64,000 nt of DNA from Sipunculus nudus (Eukaryota; Annelida; Sipuncula; Golfingiida; Sipunculidae), in the NCBI GenBank assembly GCA_026874595.1, contig CM049314.1, positions 23,823,729-23,887,728 of the forward strand. The letters run 5' to 3'. Positions within the stretch are counted from its first letter, which is position 1. Each line of letters starts with the position of its first letter. The notes under the pieces were generated by a model that saw only the letters and a list, made by a program, of their open reading frames with translations, did not search any database and was not told where the DNA came from. The position numbers and the translations under genes are program-made. Positions 1 through 12,700 of the stretch are shown here, piece after piece.

Positions 1-800
1 TATCATATTTTTGGCCAATTGCTTGCAGAATATAGGTCACCATGACCTTGTTTCAGGTTACCAAGGAGATTTGACCAGAACCTTCTTGTTTGCTCAAATC
101 ATGTTTTTACCTGAAGCTAGCAGAATATAGGTCACAGCAACCTTATTTTATGTTTCCAAGAACATTTGAAGATTCTAGGTAAAATAAATACAATATGTGC
201 TCGGTCTAGGTTCTCAAAATCATGTTTTCAGCCAGTAGCTTGCAGAATATAGGTCACCATGACCCAATTTCACGTGTCTGAGGAGATTTGCCTATCACCT
301 CCTTGGGTGTAGGCATACAGCTAGAAGGTTCTAGGTTTAGCTGACACAATTTGTGCCAGGTCTGACTCCCTGGGTGTACAAAATCATGTTTTCAGCCAGA
401 AGCTTGCAGAATTAAGGTAATCATGTCCAAATTTCAGGTTTCCAAGAAAATTTGCCAAGAACCTCTCTGGATGTTGTGTATGAATATTTTACGCCTAACG
501 ATTACAGTTTGAGCCCATTTGACTTTCAGGGTGCTCAAATCATGTTTTTTTCTCCTGTAGCTTGCAGAATATAGATCAGTATTACCTAATTTCAGGTTTC
601 CGTGGATATTTGCCTATTACCTTCTTGGATGTACAGTTAGAAGATCAATATAATTTATGCCCCTTCTTTTGAAAGTTTCTTGGCCTAATGGATACAACCT
701 GTGCCCTTTCAGACTGTCTTGGTGCTCAAAATCATGTTTTTGGCCAGTCATTCACAGAATATACGTTGCCCTGACCTAATTTCAGGTTACGGCGAGATTG
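1..800. repeat. Degenerate tandem repeat, 'cagaatataggtcac' units
   Basis: At least six diverged units share the core gcttgcagaatataggtcac followed by ccatgacctaatttcaggtt. Cores sit near 25, 118, 240, 403, 559 and 752, so spacing is irregular (about 90-190 bp). Most units also carry a gctcaaatcatgtttt segment. No coding potential is seen. A related fragment lies at about 50030-50075. It probably belongs to the tandem core of a mollusc interspersed element. Confidence 0.7.
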
Positions 801-1088
801 CCTAGAATTTCCCTTGATGTACAGCAGGGTTGTAGCCAGGATTGAGGGAGGGAGAGGCCTTGATCAGTGGCGGATCAAGTAATTAGAGAAGGGGGGAGGG
901 GCTTTTATATTTATGGGTATTATGAAAACTACAGAAATGAGGGGGGGGGGTGCATTGTGCTGTAGCTGACTTTAACAGTGTTTTTTTACATTTAAACTGA
1001 ATGGTGTATAAAACCAAAGAATGTTCGACCTTTGACATTTTTGTTCTTTTGGTCTTTTGGTCTTTTGATGGTGGTGGTTGGTAGGACA
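801..1088. other. Spacer with G-runs; possible transposon end
   Basis: No gene is seen. The stretch holds two G-rich runs and the string cagtggcggatcaag near 865, which resembles the CAGNNGCGGATCC terminus of the small MITE family described at 9293, 20273 and 29118. A matching second end was not found, so this is at best a fragment. Confidence 0.3.
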
Positions 1089-1197
1089 TTTCCTGGGCCT
1101 GCTGACAATACCCGCATGATTCTAGTGCGTTGGTGTACACTTGTTTCCTGGGCCTGCTGACGATACCCGCATGATTCTAGTGCGTTGGTGTACACTT
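1089..1197. repeat. 55-bp direct duplication
   Basis: Two adjacent, almost identical copies (1089-1143 and 1144-1197) begin tttcctgggcctgctgac and end gcgttggtgtacactt. They differ at one or two bases. The pair lies immediately upstream of the Penelope-like coding remnant and may be part of that element. Confidence 0.85.
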
Positions 1198-1652
1198 ATC
1201 ATGACTATGGCCAGCATGCAAAATATAACCAAGAAACACAACAAACAACTACTGAGTGACAACAACACAACCAAAAGATGCAACTGCCAGAACAAATCAG
1301 AATGCCCCCTTAAAGGAGCATGCCTTCAAGCCGGCATTGTCTATGCCACCACGGTCACAACGCCAACCACCAAGAAGACATATATAGGACTTGCCGGTAC
1401 TGATTTCAAATCACAGTACAGAAACCACAAAAATCATTTAATCACCAAGAATATGAAAAAGATTTGGCTACAGAAGGATCAAAACACCCTGTATTCAATC
1501 AGCTGGGGGTCCTTAAAAGGGCATCCCTGAGAAAGCTCCACAATGGCACGTGTAATCTCTGCCTCGAAGAAAAGGTACAAATAACTAGAATACGGGTAGT
1601 CGACAAGCGACTACGTGTATCCGCCAAAATCAGAGAAGGATGGGTGAAGTAA
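1198..1652 (+). pseudogene. Penelope-like element, C-terminal GIY-YIG endonuclease remnant
   Basis: The readable protein has a cysteine cluster (CNCQNKSECPLKGACL), then IVYATTV, KTYIGLAGTDFKSQYRNH and a downstream CNLCLEEK. This order is characteristic of the zinc-binding region and GIY-YIG nuclease at the C-terminus of Penelope-like retroelements; the GIY-YIG pair appears here as IVY and YIG. The frame breaks near 1490-1510: the first frame ends at 1530 and the C-terminal LKRAS...CNLCLEEK part continues in another frame to about 1652. The reverse transcriptase half is absent, so this is a truncated and frameshifted copy. A 55-bp direct duplication lies just upstream and the 280-bp tandem array begins just downstream. 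Recognition rests on family motifs from memory. Confidence 0.75.
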
Positions 1653-1689
1653 GGCATGGATTGAGTGCCAAGGGGATATAGAGTTACAT

Positions 1690-3130
1690 GTGTTAAATAA
1701 TAGAATGGATCTCTGCCACATAAACATGATTGTAGGTGGCGCCACCTGTTATTTGAATGAGAAACTATCCAAGATATATACACAAGCAAAATTTCATGTG
1801 GAAAAGTCAAACCACTGCAGAGATATGAGTGATTTTATCCCACAGCAGACAAACAGATGGACGCTGTGCAAAAATGGCTGCAGGTGGTGCCACCATTTTT
1901 GTGTATGTTATAAAGCTATCCAAGGGCTACATTTGTGTAAATTATTTTTCCTGATTAGTCAAACGGTTCCCGAGATATGAGCTTGGATGTCTGCAGCGTT
2001 AACATTAATGTAGGTGGCGCCACCTGTCATAAAATCAAGAAAGCTATCTAGGATGTACACACATGCCAAATTTTAGGTGAATTGGTCAAACCACTGCAGA
2101 GATATGAGTGCTTTTAACCCCAGGCAGATGAACAGATGGACACTGTGCAAACATGGTTGCAGGTGGCACCACCTTTTGTTGTGTATGTTATAAAGCTATC
2201 CCAGGGCTACATTTGTGTAAAAATTTTTTTCTGGATCGGTCAAACGGTTCCCAAGATATATGGGTTTATGTGTAGAGCGTTAACGTGAATGTAGGTGGCG
2301 CCACCTGTCATAAAATTGAGAAAGCTATCTAGGATGTATACGCATGCCGAATTTTAGGTGAATTAGTCAAACCACTGCAGAGATATGAGTGCTTTTAACC
2401 CCAGGCAGATGAACAGATGAACACTGTGCAAACATGGTATTAGGTGGCGCCACCTTTTGTTGTGTATGTTATAAAGCTATCCCAGGGCTACATTTGTGTA
2501 AAATATTTTTCCAGATCGGTCAAACGGTTCCTGAGATATATTGGTTCATGTGTGGAGCGTTAACATGAATGTAGGTGGCGCCACCTGTCATAAAATCGAG
2601 AAAGCTATCTAGGATGTATACGCATGCCAAATTTTAGGTGAATTAGTCAAACCACTGCAGAGATATGAGTGATTTTAACCCCAGGCAGGTGAACAGATGG
2701 ACACTGTGCAAACATGGTTGCAGGTGGCGCCACCTTTTGTTGTGTATTTAATAAAGCTATCCCAGGGCTACATTTGTGTAAATTTTTTTTCCAGATCGGT
2801 CAAACGGTTCCTGAGATATATGGGTTTATGTGTAGAGCGTTAACGTGAATGTAGGTGGGGCCACCTGTCATAAAATCGAGAAAGCTATCTAGGATGTATA
2901 TGCATGCCAAATTTTAGGTGAATTAGTCAAACCACTGCAGAGATATGAGTGATTTTAACCCCAGGCAGATGAACAGATGGACACTGTGCAAACATGGTTG
3001 CAGGTGGCGCCACCTTTTGATGTGTGTGTTATAAAGCTATCCCAGGGTTACATTTGTGTAAAATTTTTTTCCGGATCGGTCAAACGGTTCCTGAGATATA
3101 TGGGTTTATGTGTGGAAACAGACGCACAAA
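1690..3130 (+). repeat. 280-bp tandem array with AGGTGGCGCCACCT palindromes
   Basis: Five and a half units of about 280 bp occur with anchors gtaggtggcgccacctg near 1733, 2010, 2291, 2571 and 2851. Each unit has two half-units, one starting gtaggtggcgccacctgtcat and one with caggtggcgccacctttt. The half-units share phrases such as aaagctatc and gtcaaac plus gagatat. The palindrome is retained in nearly every half-unit, with rare changes to ggtggtgcc or ggtggggcc. Short open frames inside it are repeat artefacts. Confidence 0.92.
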
Positions 3131-3345
3131 CGGACGCTGGGCAGAGACGAAAGGTCAGAGGTCAAGGTCACTTGGTTAGGCACCAGTTCACATGTGACCC
3201 GATAATTTGTGTAAGTTTCGGAAAAATCTGTCCAGTAGTCTCAGAGGAGTTCTCCGGAAACAAACGCGGCGGCGGCGGCGGCGGCAGAACCCGGTCAAAA
3301 ACATAGTATCCGCAAAACTTCGTTTTGGCGGATACAATAACATTC
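3110..3345 (+). mobile_element. Terminal block of the 280-bp module with (GGC)n and hairpin
   Basis: The array ends in unique sequence: cagaggtcaaggtcac, then cacatgtgacccgataa, then (GGC)6-7 near 3267-3285, then a near-perfect hairpin at 3307-3338 (arms gtatccgc/gcggatac plus aaaac/gtttt, loop ttc). An inverted copy of this block lies at about 45735-45890, which shows it is a mobile or dispersed module end. Tandem cores followed by a 3' hairpin recall Helitron-related mollusc elements of the pearl type; that assignment is inference. Confidence 0.7.
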
Positions 3346-3655
3346 CCAAAGTCACAAAGGCTGAACAAAAGATCTGAAATTATTTCAAAATGCAGGCATA
3401 ATCCTGATCACCGTACATTTCCACCTGACCATGGCTGAGTGCGTCAACGCATACTTACATAACTGTATCAACCATTGACAGGTCACATCTGAAGATTACA
3501 AATGCATGAAAACATGTGTTAATGTGTAACTGAACATTTTCGTAAATAATCACTATGTACCAGCTCTTGGCATCCCCCTAACAGAGCACTATTGGATTCG
3601 TTCTGCAAACATATATACTATCGGTATATATATATATATACACACACATACTCAC
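3346..3655. other. PCID2 intron, no feature
   Basis: AT-rich intron sequence downstream of exon 9 in transcript order. It contains a short TA/CA microsatellite at about 3626-3650. I looked on the minus strand for the next PCID2 exon (the YLxFAFEHC region) and did not find it, so it must lie left of the window. Confidence 0.5.
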
Positions 3656-3702
3656 CTGCTTTGAAATCACCATCAAACATGGCTTTTCTTCCCACATAGT
3701 AT
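3656..3702 (-). CDS. PCID2 exon 9 (last in window)
   Basis: [15 protein letters not shown] flanked by acceptor aaattttag and donor gtgagt, with one split base at each end. The remaining family protein (from about residue 230 on) continues left of the window. Confidence 0.94.
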
Positions 3703-6700
3703 CTAAAATTTAAGGAACAAACTTCAACTGATAATAATTTCTCATATTGATGGCAGGTATGAGAAAGTGTAAAAATCATTAAAATTCTTATTCCTCATCT
3801 ACAATAGTGAAATCTGGTATTACTATTGTACAAATCTGTAGGCTGTTCCAAATGTATGCACAATTTGTTTCAGCACTTTTGTTCACTTCACTTGCTTCTT
3901 CCACTTATGATATAAGAAGACAATTTATTTGAAGGCACATCCACCACTTGGGTGTAAAACTCTCTTTGTTATGTCTCTTCCTTTGCAGGACAAATGTTTT
4001 CAGTGCCATCATCTGTTGTTAATATCTGCATTGTCTGTCATCATCAGTCATTGTCTGTAGGATATCCTATGAATGTGTGATAACTTTTGAATAACTGCAT
4101 TTTTTTTCAGAAATTTAAAACACAGATTGTTTATACCAAATCTTGGACAAGTTGGAAATCCAATGACCTTGGCTTTCATCCTAAGGTCAAAGCTGCAAAA
4201 CTGTAAAATTTTTGAGAACTCCAAAGTTCACAAGTTGAAGTATTTCAGATTTTGTCCTCCAATTTGGTACCTGACATTTTTTAACATAGTGCTTAAACAA
4301 TTTTGAAAACTGGTGACCTTGACCAGGATCTTCAAGGTCAAATGAGCCAAATTATAGTTATATTCTTGTGAACACAATAACTCATTCATGAAGCACTGCA
4401 TATTTCCCCCTCAGATTCAAGACACAAGTTGTTTATAGTAATGGTATTTGGAATAGCACTGGTATTGGTGACCTTGATCTTCAAAGCCAAATCTGCACAG
4501 TTCTAGGATTATTGTGACACCCATAACTTTGGAAATACTGAAGATTTTTTCTTCAAATTTGACACACCAGCTTTTTCTGCCAAAATTTTTTTAAGAGATC
4601 AAATCTGCTTAAATCTAGAATCAGTGTTCTGAGATAACCCCTAATGTTTTGGAATGGCCCATGGGGCGGGGTAGATATATATATGTTTTCCCAGCACAAG
4701 CCTTCTAGTTTCAAGTTGTTTATTGTATAAATCCATTTGTTGGTATCTCAAATTGTATCAACTAAAACAACAACATTTTCTAAGTAAACTCAAGATGGAA
4801 TTCAAGGAGTTATGCTTGGTTAAATGTAGTTTTACTAAGAGTATAGAACAATATACCTGAATGTGATGAGTTGTGATATGCTGAATTTATCTTTGATAGG
4901 CAAACTGTCAATGGCTCGGATCAGAGGCTTACACAAGTGCAGCTTATTTATCTGAAATATAAGAGAAGTCATCAGATTTCATAGTTAATTTTAATATCAA
5001 CAGACATTATAAGCTCCCATTGATTAATGACTACACATTTGGTATCAATTAGTTCTATGTTAATTTTTAACAGTGTTGTATTATGATAATTAAAAACATG
5101 TATGAGATAGCTGCACCATAACAATGTTCTATATACGGATATACTTAAAAAAAAGTAAAATAAGTAAAAACAAATCTTGTACTTTGAAATTAAAATATTA
5201 GATTTGCACTGATAATTCAAAACCATGTTTGGTAATACTTTAAGGGTGCCCATTTTGGCTTCCTTTGTGTCTATTTTAATGGTCTTAGGGTTTTTTGGTA
5301 CTAAAAAGTTTTTATAACACCTTCATCAAGGATGTACTTGAACTTGTTTATCGAACTACATATTTGTAAGCACAGCAATCGTGACAAATGGGAAAAACAT
5401 GTAACCTAAGGAGGTAGGTTGCATATATGCAGAGATAAAAAAAGTCACTTGTTGCAAAACGCCATTTGCAAAGCTCTGGCTTATCTGACTTCATACCAGA
5501 TACCCTTGCTGAATTTGTTTTATTTTGGCAGGCCTCCACATATCATATGTTGATATTAACAAAACAAGCAGCCTAAGTGTGGTGATACCCACCTTTTCTG
5601 GCCTATTTTTATAAAAACTCCAAGGCACTAACCTTTAGTTTATAAAGGTCAGATAAGTGACTGGGCCCCTTTAAATATTTTGTATATCTAAATTAAGCTT
5701 CATACTTCATACTGAGTACAATATAATAAATGGTTCAATACCTTGAAATAAATTTTGAAGAGCTGGTTTACAAGATTCAACATGCCCCACTTCTTGGAAA
5801 CTTCTGGCCCCGCTCGGCTGATGAAAAGAAATAAAGGTATTACCACACAAATAATCACTGATTTTGGAATTACACAGATAAGATTGGAATTCCAAGTTCT
5901 TTTAGTCTATGCAATATATTTTTACTGCAATCTTCAGTGAACCAGTGGTAAAGTCCTGTAAACACAGCCATCAAGACAATAGCTGAGTATTATATTCAGA
6001 GAGTGATTAATATTTAAACTTTTATCAGAAGTATTTATCAGTTCTGCAAACCAAACTGGATGAAAGTTATATTTCCCCTTTTCAATCTATTACTCTTTTT
6101 GAAAGAAAAATTAATTTATAAAAATTACAAAATGGATGAAGTTCCGTAGAAAAGAGGGTGTTTAGGACAGAAGGAGTTGGTTACAATACGACAGCTGATG
6201 AGAACAATACGCCAACAAGAGCACCGCAAACATGCATAATACGCCCGTCTTATGTTTTGTGACCTCTGACCTCACTGAATGTGTGAATTTTACTGAGAAT
6301 TTGAGGTGAGAAACTCTATGGACAAATATGTAAAATGTTAGGATCCATAGGATTTTTGGTAAAACACCACTGTCCCTCCAGAGTGCAGTGACCTCTGACC
6401 TCATTAAATATATAGTATATCTTGTTGGAAATCGAACTTAGGTGAAATTTATTATTGATTAACAGTTCTTTTGAGTTCTATAAAAATCCATCATATCCAT
6501 CATACACCATACAGTAACCAAGTGACCTCTGATCTAATTAAATATGCATAAATTTTGATGAGAATGTAAATCAGGTGAGAAAGTCTATTGGTACATATGA
6601 ATAATGTGTTCCATGATATCCATAGGATTTTTGGTAAGTCACCAAGGTGACTCCAAAGTGAATTAAATATGCATGGATTTTCACTGGACACTTGTTGTTT

Positions 6701-9700
6701 GCCGGCAAAAATGTCTAAGACCCGTTAAGTTATTGAGGCGACAATAAAAGTAATCGGACAAACTGATGGTTGGTATACCAAAATATGTCCCGTATAGACG
6801 TGCGTATAAAAAATATTGCCCTGTCCGTTAAACATCTGCATCAAGTCTGACAGCTGTACTGATCTGACACTACTTAAAGACTAGTCTTTTTATATGACCT
6901 GATTATATTTTGGAGGTTATGTAATAATTGCGAATAAGTGCTCTTTGAGTACATTTAAGTTCTATACAGGTCCTTCTTTCTGTATCAATAATTATACAAA
7001 CTCACTTATCGCTGGCACAGACTCTGAACACTCCCATTATCAGGTCTGCAGCTTTCTCTAATGTGTCTCCTGTCTTCCCTCTACCTCGCTTTACCAGCTG
7101 TGTGTCTGCCTGAAAATGATTAAATCACACATGGATATAATAACACAGGAAATGTATAGTCTATACAGTTATCTGACAGTTATACCAACTACAGCATTTA
7201 TAATCCTCAATCCATCTTTAAATAATTGATTTATCAATTTAAAATATGAATGTTTATCTATTTTTGCTTCAAATCTGCTGACTCAATCCAACCACACTGA
7301 ATGCTGCATTGTTCTGCATCAAAATAATGCAAAGGACATTTAAACACAAAATGCAGTATAGTTTCAAGGTTTTACTACATATCAAGAATGTCATAACGTA
7401 AAGGAGTAGAAGAATTGTGCAATCTGTGCCCTGCACTGGAATCAAATTACCGGAAACAGACAAATAAGCACAAATATATGTGATATTTCATCCAAATCTG
7501 ACTACAGAGTAGAGCAAGTGTTCAATTTTACCACTTGAGCATTGGTGCAAAACATAGGGGTCCGACAAGGGTCCAGAAGATATATAGAAATTTTATGGGA
7601 ACATTTGAGACAAAAAAATGTAGGAACTTCCAGGAACTTCCATAGAATAAAATATGCGTTTTAACCTCACAATCAAGTTTTACTTGGTTATTTCTATGAC
7701 CAACAGGTCTCAATGCAGCATCTAAAAATCTGTTAAATCGGTTTAGATGGTTCTACAATAGAGCTGAATGTTTTCAATAATAACCCATTTACATATCAAT
7801 AATCATTCAACATGTTTTATCAGAAACATAATTTTTGATGAAAAAAAATTGGGGGAAAGATAGTTTATGACTTAATGCTAGAAAATAAAGGAAATTATCC
7901 GAAACATTTTTTTTTTAATGAAAATAAAGGAAATATAGTAGTCAGCTCTGTTAAACATGTAGCACAATCACGTGGCCTCATCTAAGTAAACTTGTACTTA
8001 CACTGTTTGCGATGAGTCTGAGGTCCAGGGTGACTGTGTACATAATAGGGAGCGCCCAGTTCTCATCTCTCTGACTCTGAAAAGCCTTGGTAAATGCTCT
8101 GTTCTCTTGTAAAGGTATCAAATGTAATATTTTTTACGAAAGTATCACAAACTGAGGTTTCACTCCATCTTAATCAGTACAAAACCTTATGATGTCCAAA
8201 TTACCATAATACCAATCTCTAAGTACAATAGAGCCCCATTTTTCTAAAGCATCAGAGAACAAGCTTTTTGTTCTGAATAACAAACTTTAAGAGGAACGGT
8301 CAGGGGTATAGCAGCCAGTTTGTACAACAGTTAATGATAAACTGAATGCCATTTTACCTGGGGAACACAGGGTTTCTTTTTGAACTAGGTAATTGATGGT
8401 TGGGCCATATAAAAAATATGAAGTGTTGTGAAGCATTTAAATATTTGAAAATACTTCTTAAATATGAATATATTTTTGGTTCCCAATTTAAAATTTTGGA
8501 AAAAACATTTTTTTTAGAAAAAACAGCATCTGGAAAACCGGCGCTCTACTGTAATGTCAAATCTGAAGTTGACTACCTACACAGGACTTCATATTAACTA
8601 ATTCAGACGTGTCTTACATATTATTGATTAAACTTTTCCATTTGTTGCTAACTGCACACAAGTTCATGCTACATCATCCAAAACAATCACTTGCTTCAAA
8701 GGCTGCATCTAAAGTACTTCACCCTACTGGTAGCATTTATACCAAAACCAACACCTTCCCTTGAAATAATTTACGATTCAGTGACAAATCATTCACCATG
8801 ATATCAATATCAATGGACTATTTTGTCTCAAGCAGAGGTTGCAAGAGCAAGCATGATTTTTTTTCAAATTTATATTATATTTGCTGTATTTATATCTGTT
8901 GACTTTGCATATTTCTACATGATGCACTTAATTTTATCAGTTTTTGTACATATATACAAGTTTTTTTATATGGAAAAAATCAAACTATCCAACTGTACTG
9001 ATTCTTTCAAATAATTATGTGTATTTCTAAATTTTATTATCTTGGAATTAGTAGTCAACCATTAAGTGCTCATTTCACCCTGAAAGGATCCGGGTTCACA
9101 GGTTTTACTCACCACCTGGTTTTACCCAGCCTTTTTTATCAGACCCATCCTTTCCCTAGTTTTAAATGTAAAGTTACTGTAAAAAAAGACAACAGTTGTG
9201 TTATTTTAATTTTTTCTACACAGTTTAATATAGTATGAATTTAGTGTATTCTGATTACAGTGCCTTTGGAGTGAGAGCAGCTCTGATCACTGCAGTGGCT
9301 GATCCAGAGGGGGGGTCGAGTGGTTCTGGACCCCCCCCCCCCCTTTGGGTTAGGCCCTCCCCTTTCCAAAACCCTGGATCCACTCCTGCACTGTTCCCAA
9401 GAGAGTCATACAAACCAAATGATGGCAAAATGACTGAATTACTAAAAAATATATATATAAATATATGAATATTTTCTAACAAGTGGCACAAATTTAATAG
9501 TCAACTTGACATATTTAATAGTCAATCCCATGCGGTCCTCAAAGCAGTCTGTGAGAGAAAACAAATTTCTGGGCTATCTCATTTCCCAAACGGTTACGTA
9601 GTTTGGTATGGATAAAACCTTTAAAACTGAACACACGTTAAATAGAGCTAGAAGAAGCCTTAACAGTGTGAAGTTGTTTCATTAACTGCGTGAAAATCCC

Positions 9701-12700
9701 TGTTGGTAAGTGATGTGCTCTGCATAGCCAAGGATGACTTCAAGTGTGACTGGAAAAATGGCTGCTTCTAGACTGGGGTGATGTGTTCAAAGCCAGTTGG
9801 CTTACAACCAACATTAACAAAATGTATGTCAGGATTCATACACTTTGAGCAAATCAAAATTTCATGATGGATTTTGTAGGAGAACTAAGGGATGTCAAAC
9901 TGTATGTAGATTTTTGGATTTGTAGGCCACTGTTTCAAAACATGCCTTGTTAAAGGACAGATGACCAGACAGCAGACGACAGACAAAGGACCATCACTAT
10001 AGCTAAGATGACTTAAAAGTCATGCAGCTGAGCTGAAAACGAGACAAAACTTTTTAGACAAATAGAAAATTATCTTTTTCATGACTTTTGAGAATTTCCT
10101 AAAAAAATCAGACTTTTCAACTACTAATTTTCAAAATCTAAAAATTCATGAATTTTTAAAAGATGCATGAACCCTGTATGTATATAATCACTGATTACCA
10201 ACCAAGAAGAAATTAAGGTAGGATCCTCATGTATGGTAAAAGCAAATTCATATGTGGAAAAACTTGGATAATTATCTTGGCAAAACCCTGGGTGAAATCC
10301 CGGTAAAATACTTTTTACCCAGATTTTACCCATTGGCTTGGGTGAAATAGGTTTTACCCTGGGTAAATGCTAACCCTGGAAAGGATACTGTACTACTACA
10401 CTCTGACAGCCGTATGCCTCAATGAAGTCATGGTTTGCAACCGCCCAGCAGCACCTGAAATAAATACAAATGTACATCAATTAAGATGCCTCTCCCCATC
10501 TACAGTATGAGTCGAATTCTAATTTACTGTTTAAAGTAAGCCATACACCCAAATTTAGATGTTTGCAAATTTGCTGTTCATGTATTTTATGTGTTTATTT
10601 TATTTGTGTATTTTTAATTTGTGCTCTTGTCTTTCTCTAAGGTAAGGAATATGAACATTTTTTTATATCAATTATATGGAATATTTCAAGAATTTAATTA
10701 ATTATTTTTTTATTTTCCTAGACAAACATGCACAATTTCATATATTGCATTTCTACTGAACTAGAACAAACATTGATAAATTGGTTCTCTTGCACCTTAT
10801 GTTTTTTTGATTCTCACGTTCCACAGAGCAATTTTTTTTGTGGCCTTAGGTTGTCCACTTGTTATCACTTAACTCAACTTTAAGGGCAAATGATGTGTTA
10901 TGATACCTGTACATGGATTATTACATGGCAGTGGAGCTTAGACACAAGAATTTTTAAAGGCCTACAGTTGTATTAATGATATTAGTGAACATGTATCTGT
11001 ATCACTAACTAAACATTGCAGACATGATTTTTTATTATGGACTGAATGCCTCTGAATTATAAATTTAATTCCTCTAATTCATTGGAAATTCAGATTCCTC
11101 TGGTTCAATACCAATCATAACACTCTGGAATCTGGACCAATATCAGATATAGTGACCCCCTACCTAATGAGTCGCCTTGTTTATGATCATCCAACTACAA
11201 TGACGGAGCCGAACTTTCTGTCCATTTAAAACAACCACTTATAATTGTCCCACAGAGGGATGTGATATTGGCAAACAAAACCTGTAAATGGAGTTTAATG
11301 GTGAAAATATGTAAATGTATGCAAAAAGCTAAAGTTGTTGGTGTATGTGATCAAATATTAGGGTTAGAGGATGGTTTTCACTTCATAAGGGTTGCACCAT
11401 ATAATTTATGAGCAGACTGCAAAATTCAAATTTGTTCTGAATAAAATGACTCTAAATCAAGGTGATTTAAATTTTCTATCCACTTATAATTATTTTTTTA
11501 GCCCTACAATACTGACAAATGTGGCACTGTAATGACTATTAAACAATGTGATCAAGGTTTCCTAACCTCATGTGGGCAGCCACCATCTCATTATAAGGAG
11601 CATCAAACCATCTCTCCACTGTGGCCTCAGGTTTCTGCATCTGGATGCGGGGGTTGGCGATGTGAGGGTGTTTAAAGGACAGCAGAGACTGCAAGGAAAA
11701 AGATCATTATTACATTTTTCATTATAAAGTATATAAAGTATACATTAAACTAAAACTGCTAAATTTTGTTAACACAGTTTGTATGATAACATTATTAAAC
11801 ATGAGTACAGTAAAACCTGTGTTATGAGACTAGCCTGCCACGTGCGGACTCCATTTATCTGTGATATGGAGTCCGACCGTCTGGTGGTGAGAGTTCACCC
11901 TGCGGTACAAGGAGGGACCTTTAACATGAAATACCACTGCTTGTTGTGCAATAAAGAAGCAATCTTGTATTTATATATAGAAATAAACTTAATATGTATC
12001 AAATAAAATCAATATATCACCTTTATGTGCACCTGTAAAATGTTTTTTATCCTTTGAACTGCCAGGGTTAAGTTGTTGCATGCACAACAGGACACCTCCA
12101 GAAAAGGAATCCCATGCAAATTAGGTGGGCAATTTATGCAAAAGAGGAATTCAGGGGGGGGGGGGGGGGAGGGTTCCCCAAGGAATGCCAGTGCTGTGCA
12201 CTAGGATAGACCATATTTTCCCATGATACATCGCGTGTTGTCAATGATGCTAATTTCCTATTGGCTGTTCCAACTTGAAGGCTCCAGCGGCCCTACGGGG
12301 ACAAAGTAATATCTGACTTCATTCAGAGTAAGTGCCCATATTTTATTACATACTGATCATTCACCAAAAGTTTTGGTTCCAACAGAGTCCAAGCATCTGT
12401 AACGATAATAATATGTGGGGTTTGACTGGGGTCTTCACGTTACACAAGGCATATATGTGTCTTAGGGGTTGCACCAATCCGTACAACCTTGGATAGTATA
12501 GACTGTCCCAGCCGGAGGCCACAGCACTTGATCATTGTTTACTATACATGTCAGCGCTGCAAGACTACAGCAATTATGAGACCACCTATGGGATTGGCTG
12601 AAAGTGGTCTTAATTCACAGGGGGTCTCATTAGACAGGTCAACCAATATGATTATGAATGTTTTTGGTTCACCCAAAGATTGTCTTAATATACAGGTTGT

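Noticed and set aside
2977-3306. 109-codon open frame
   Set aside because: It translates tandem repeat and the GGC run; not a gene.
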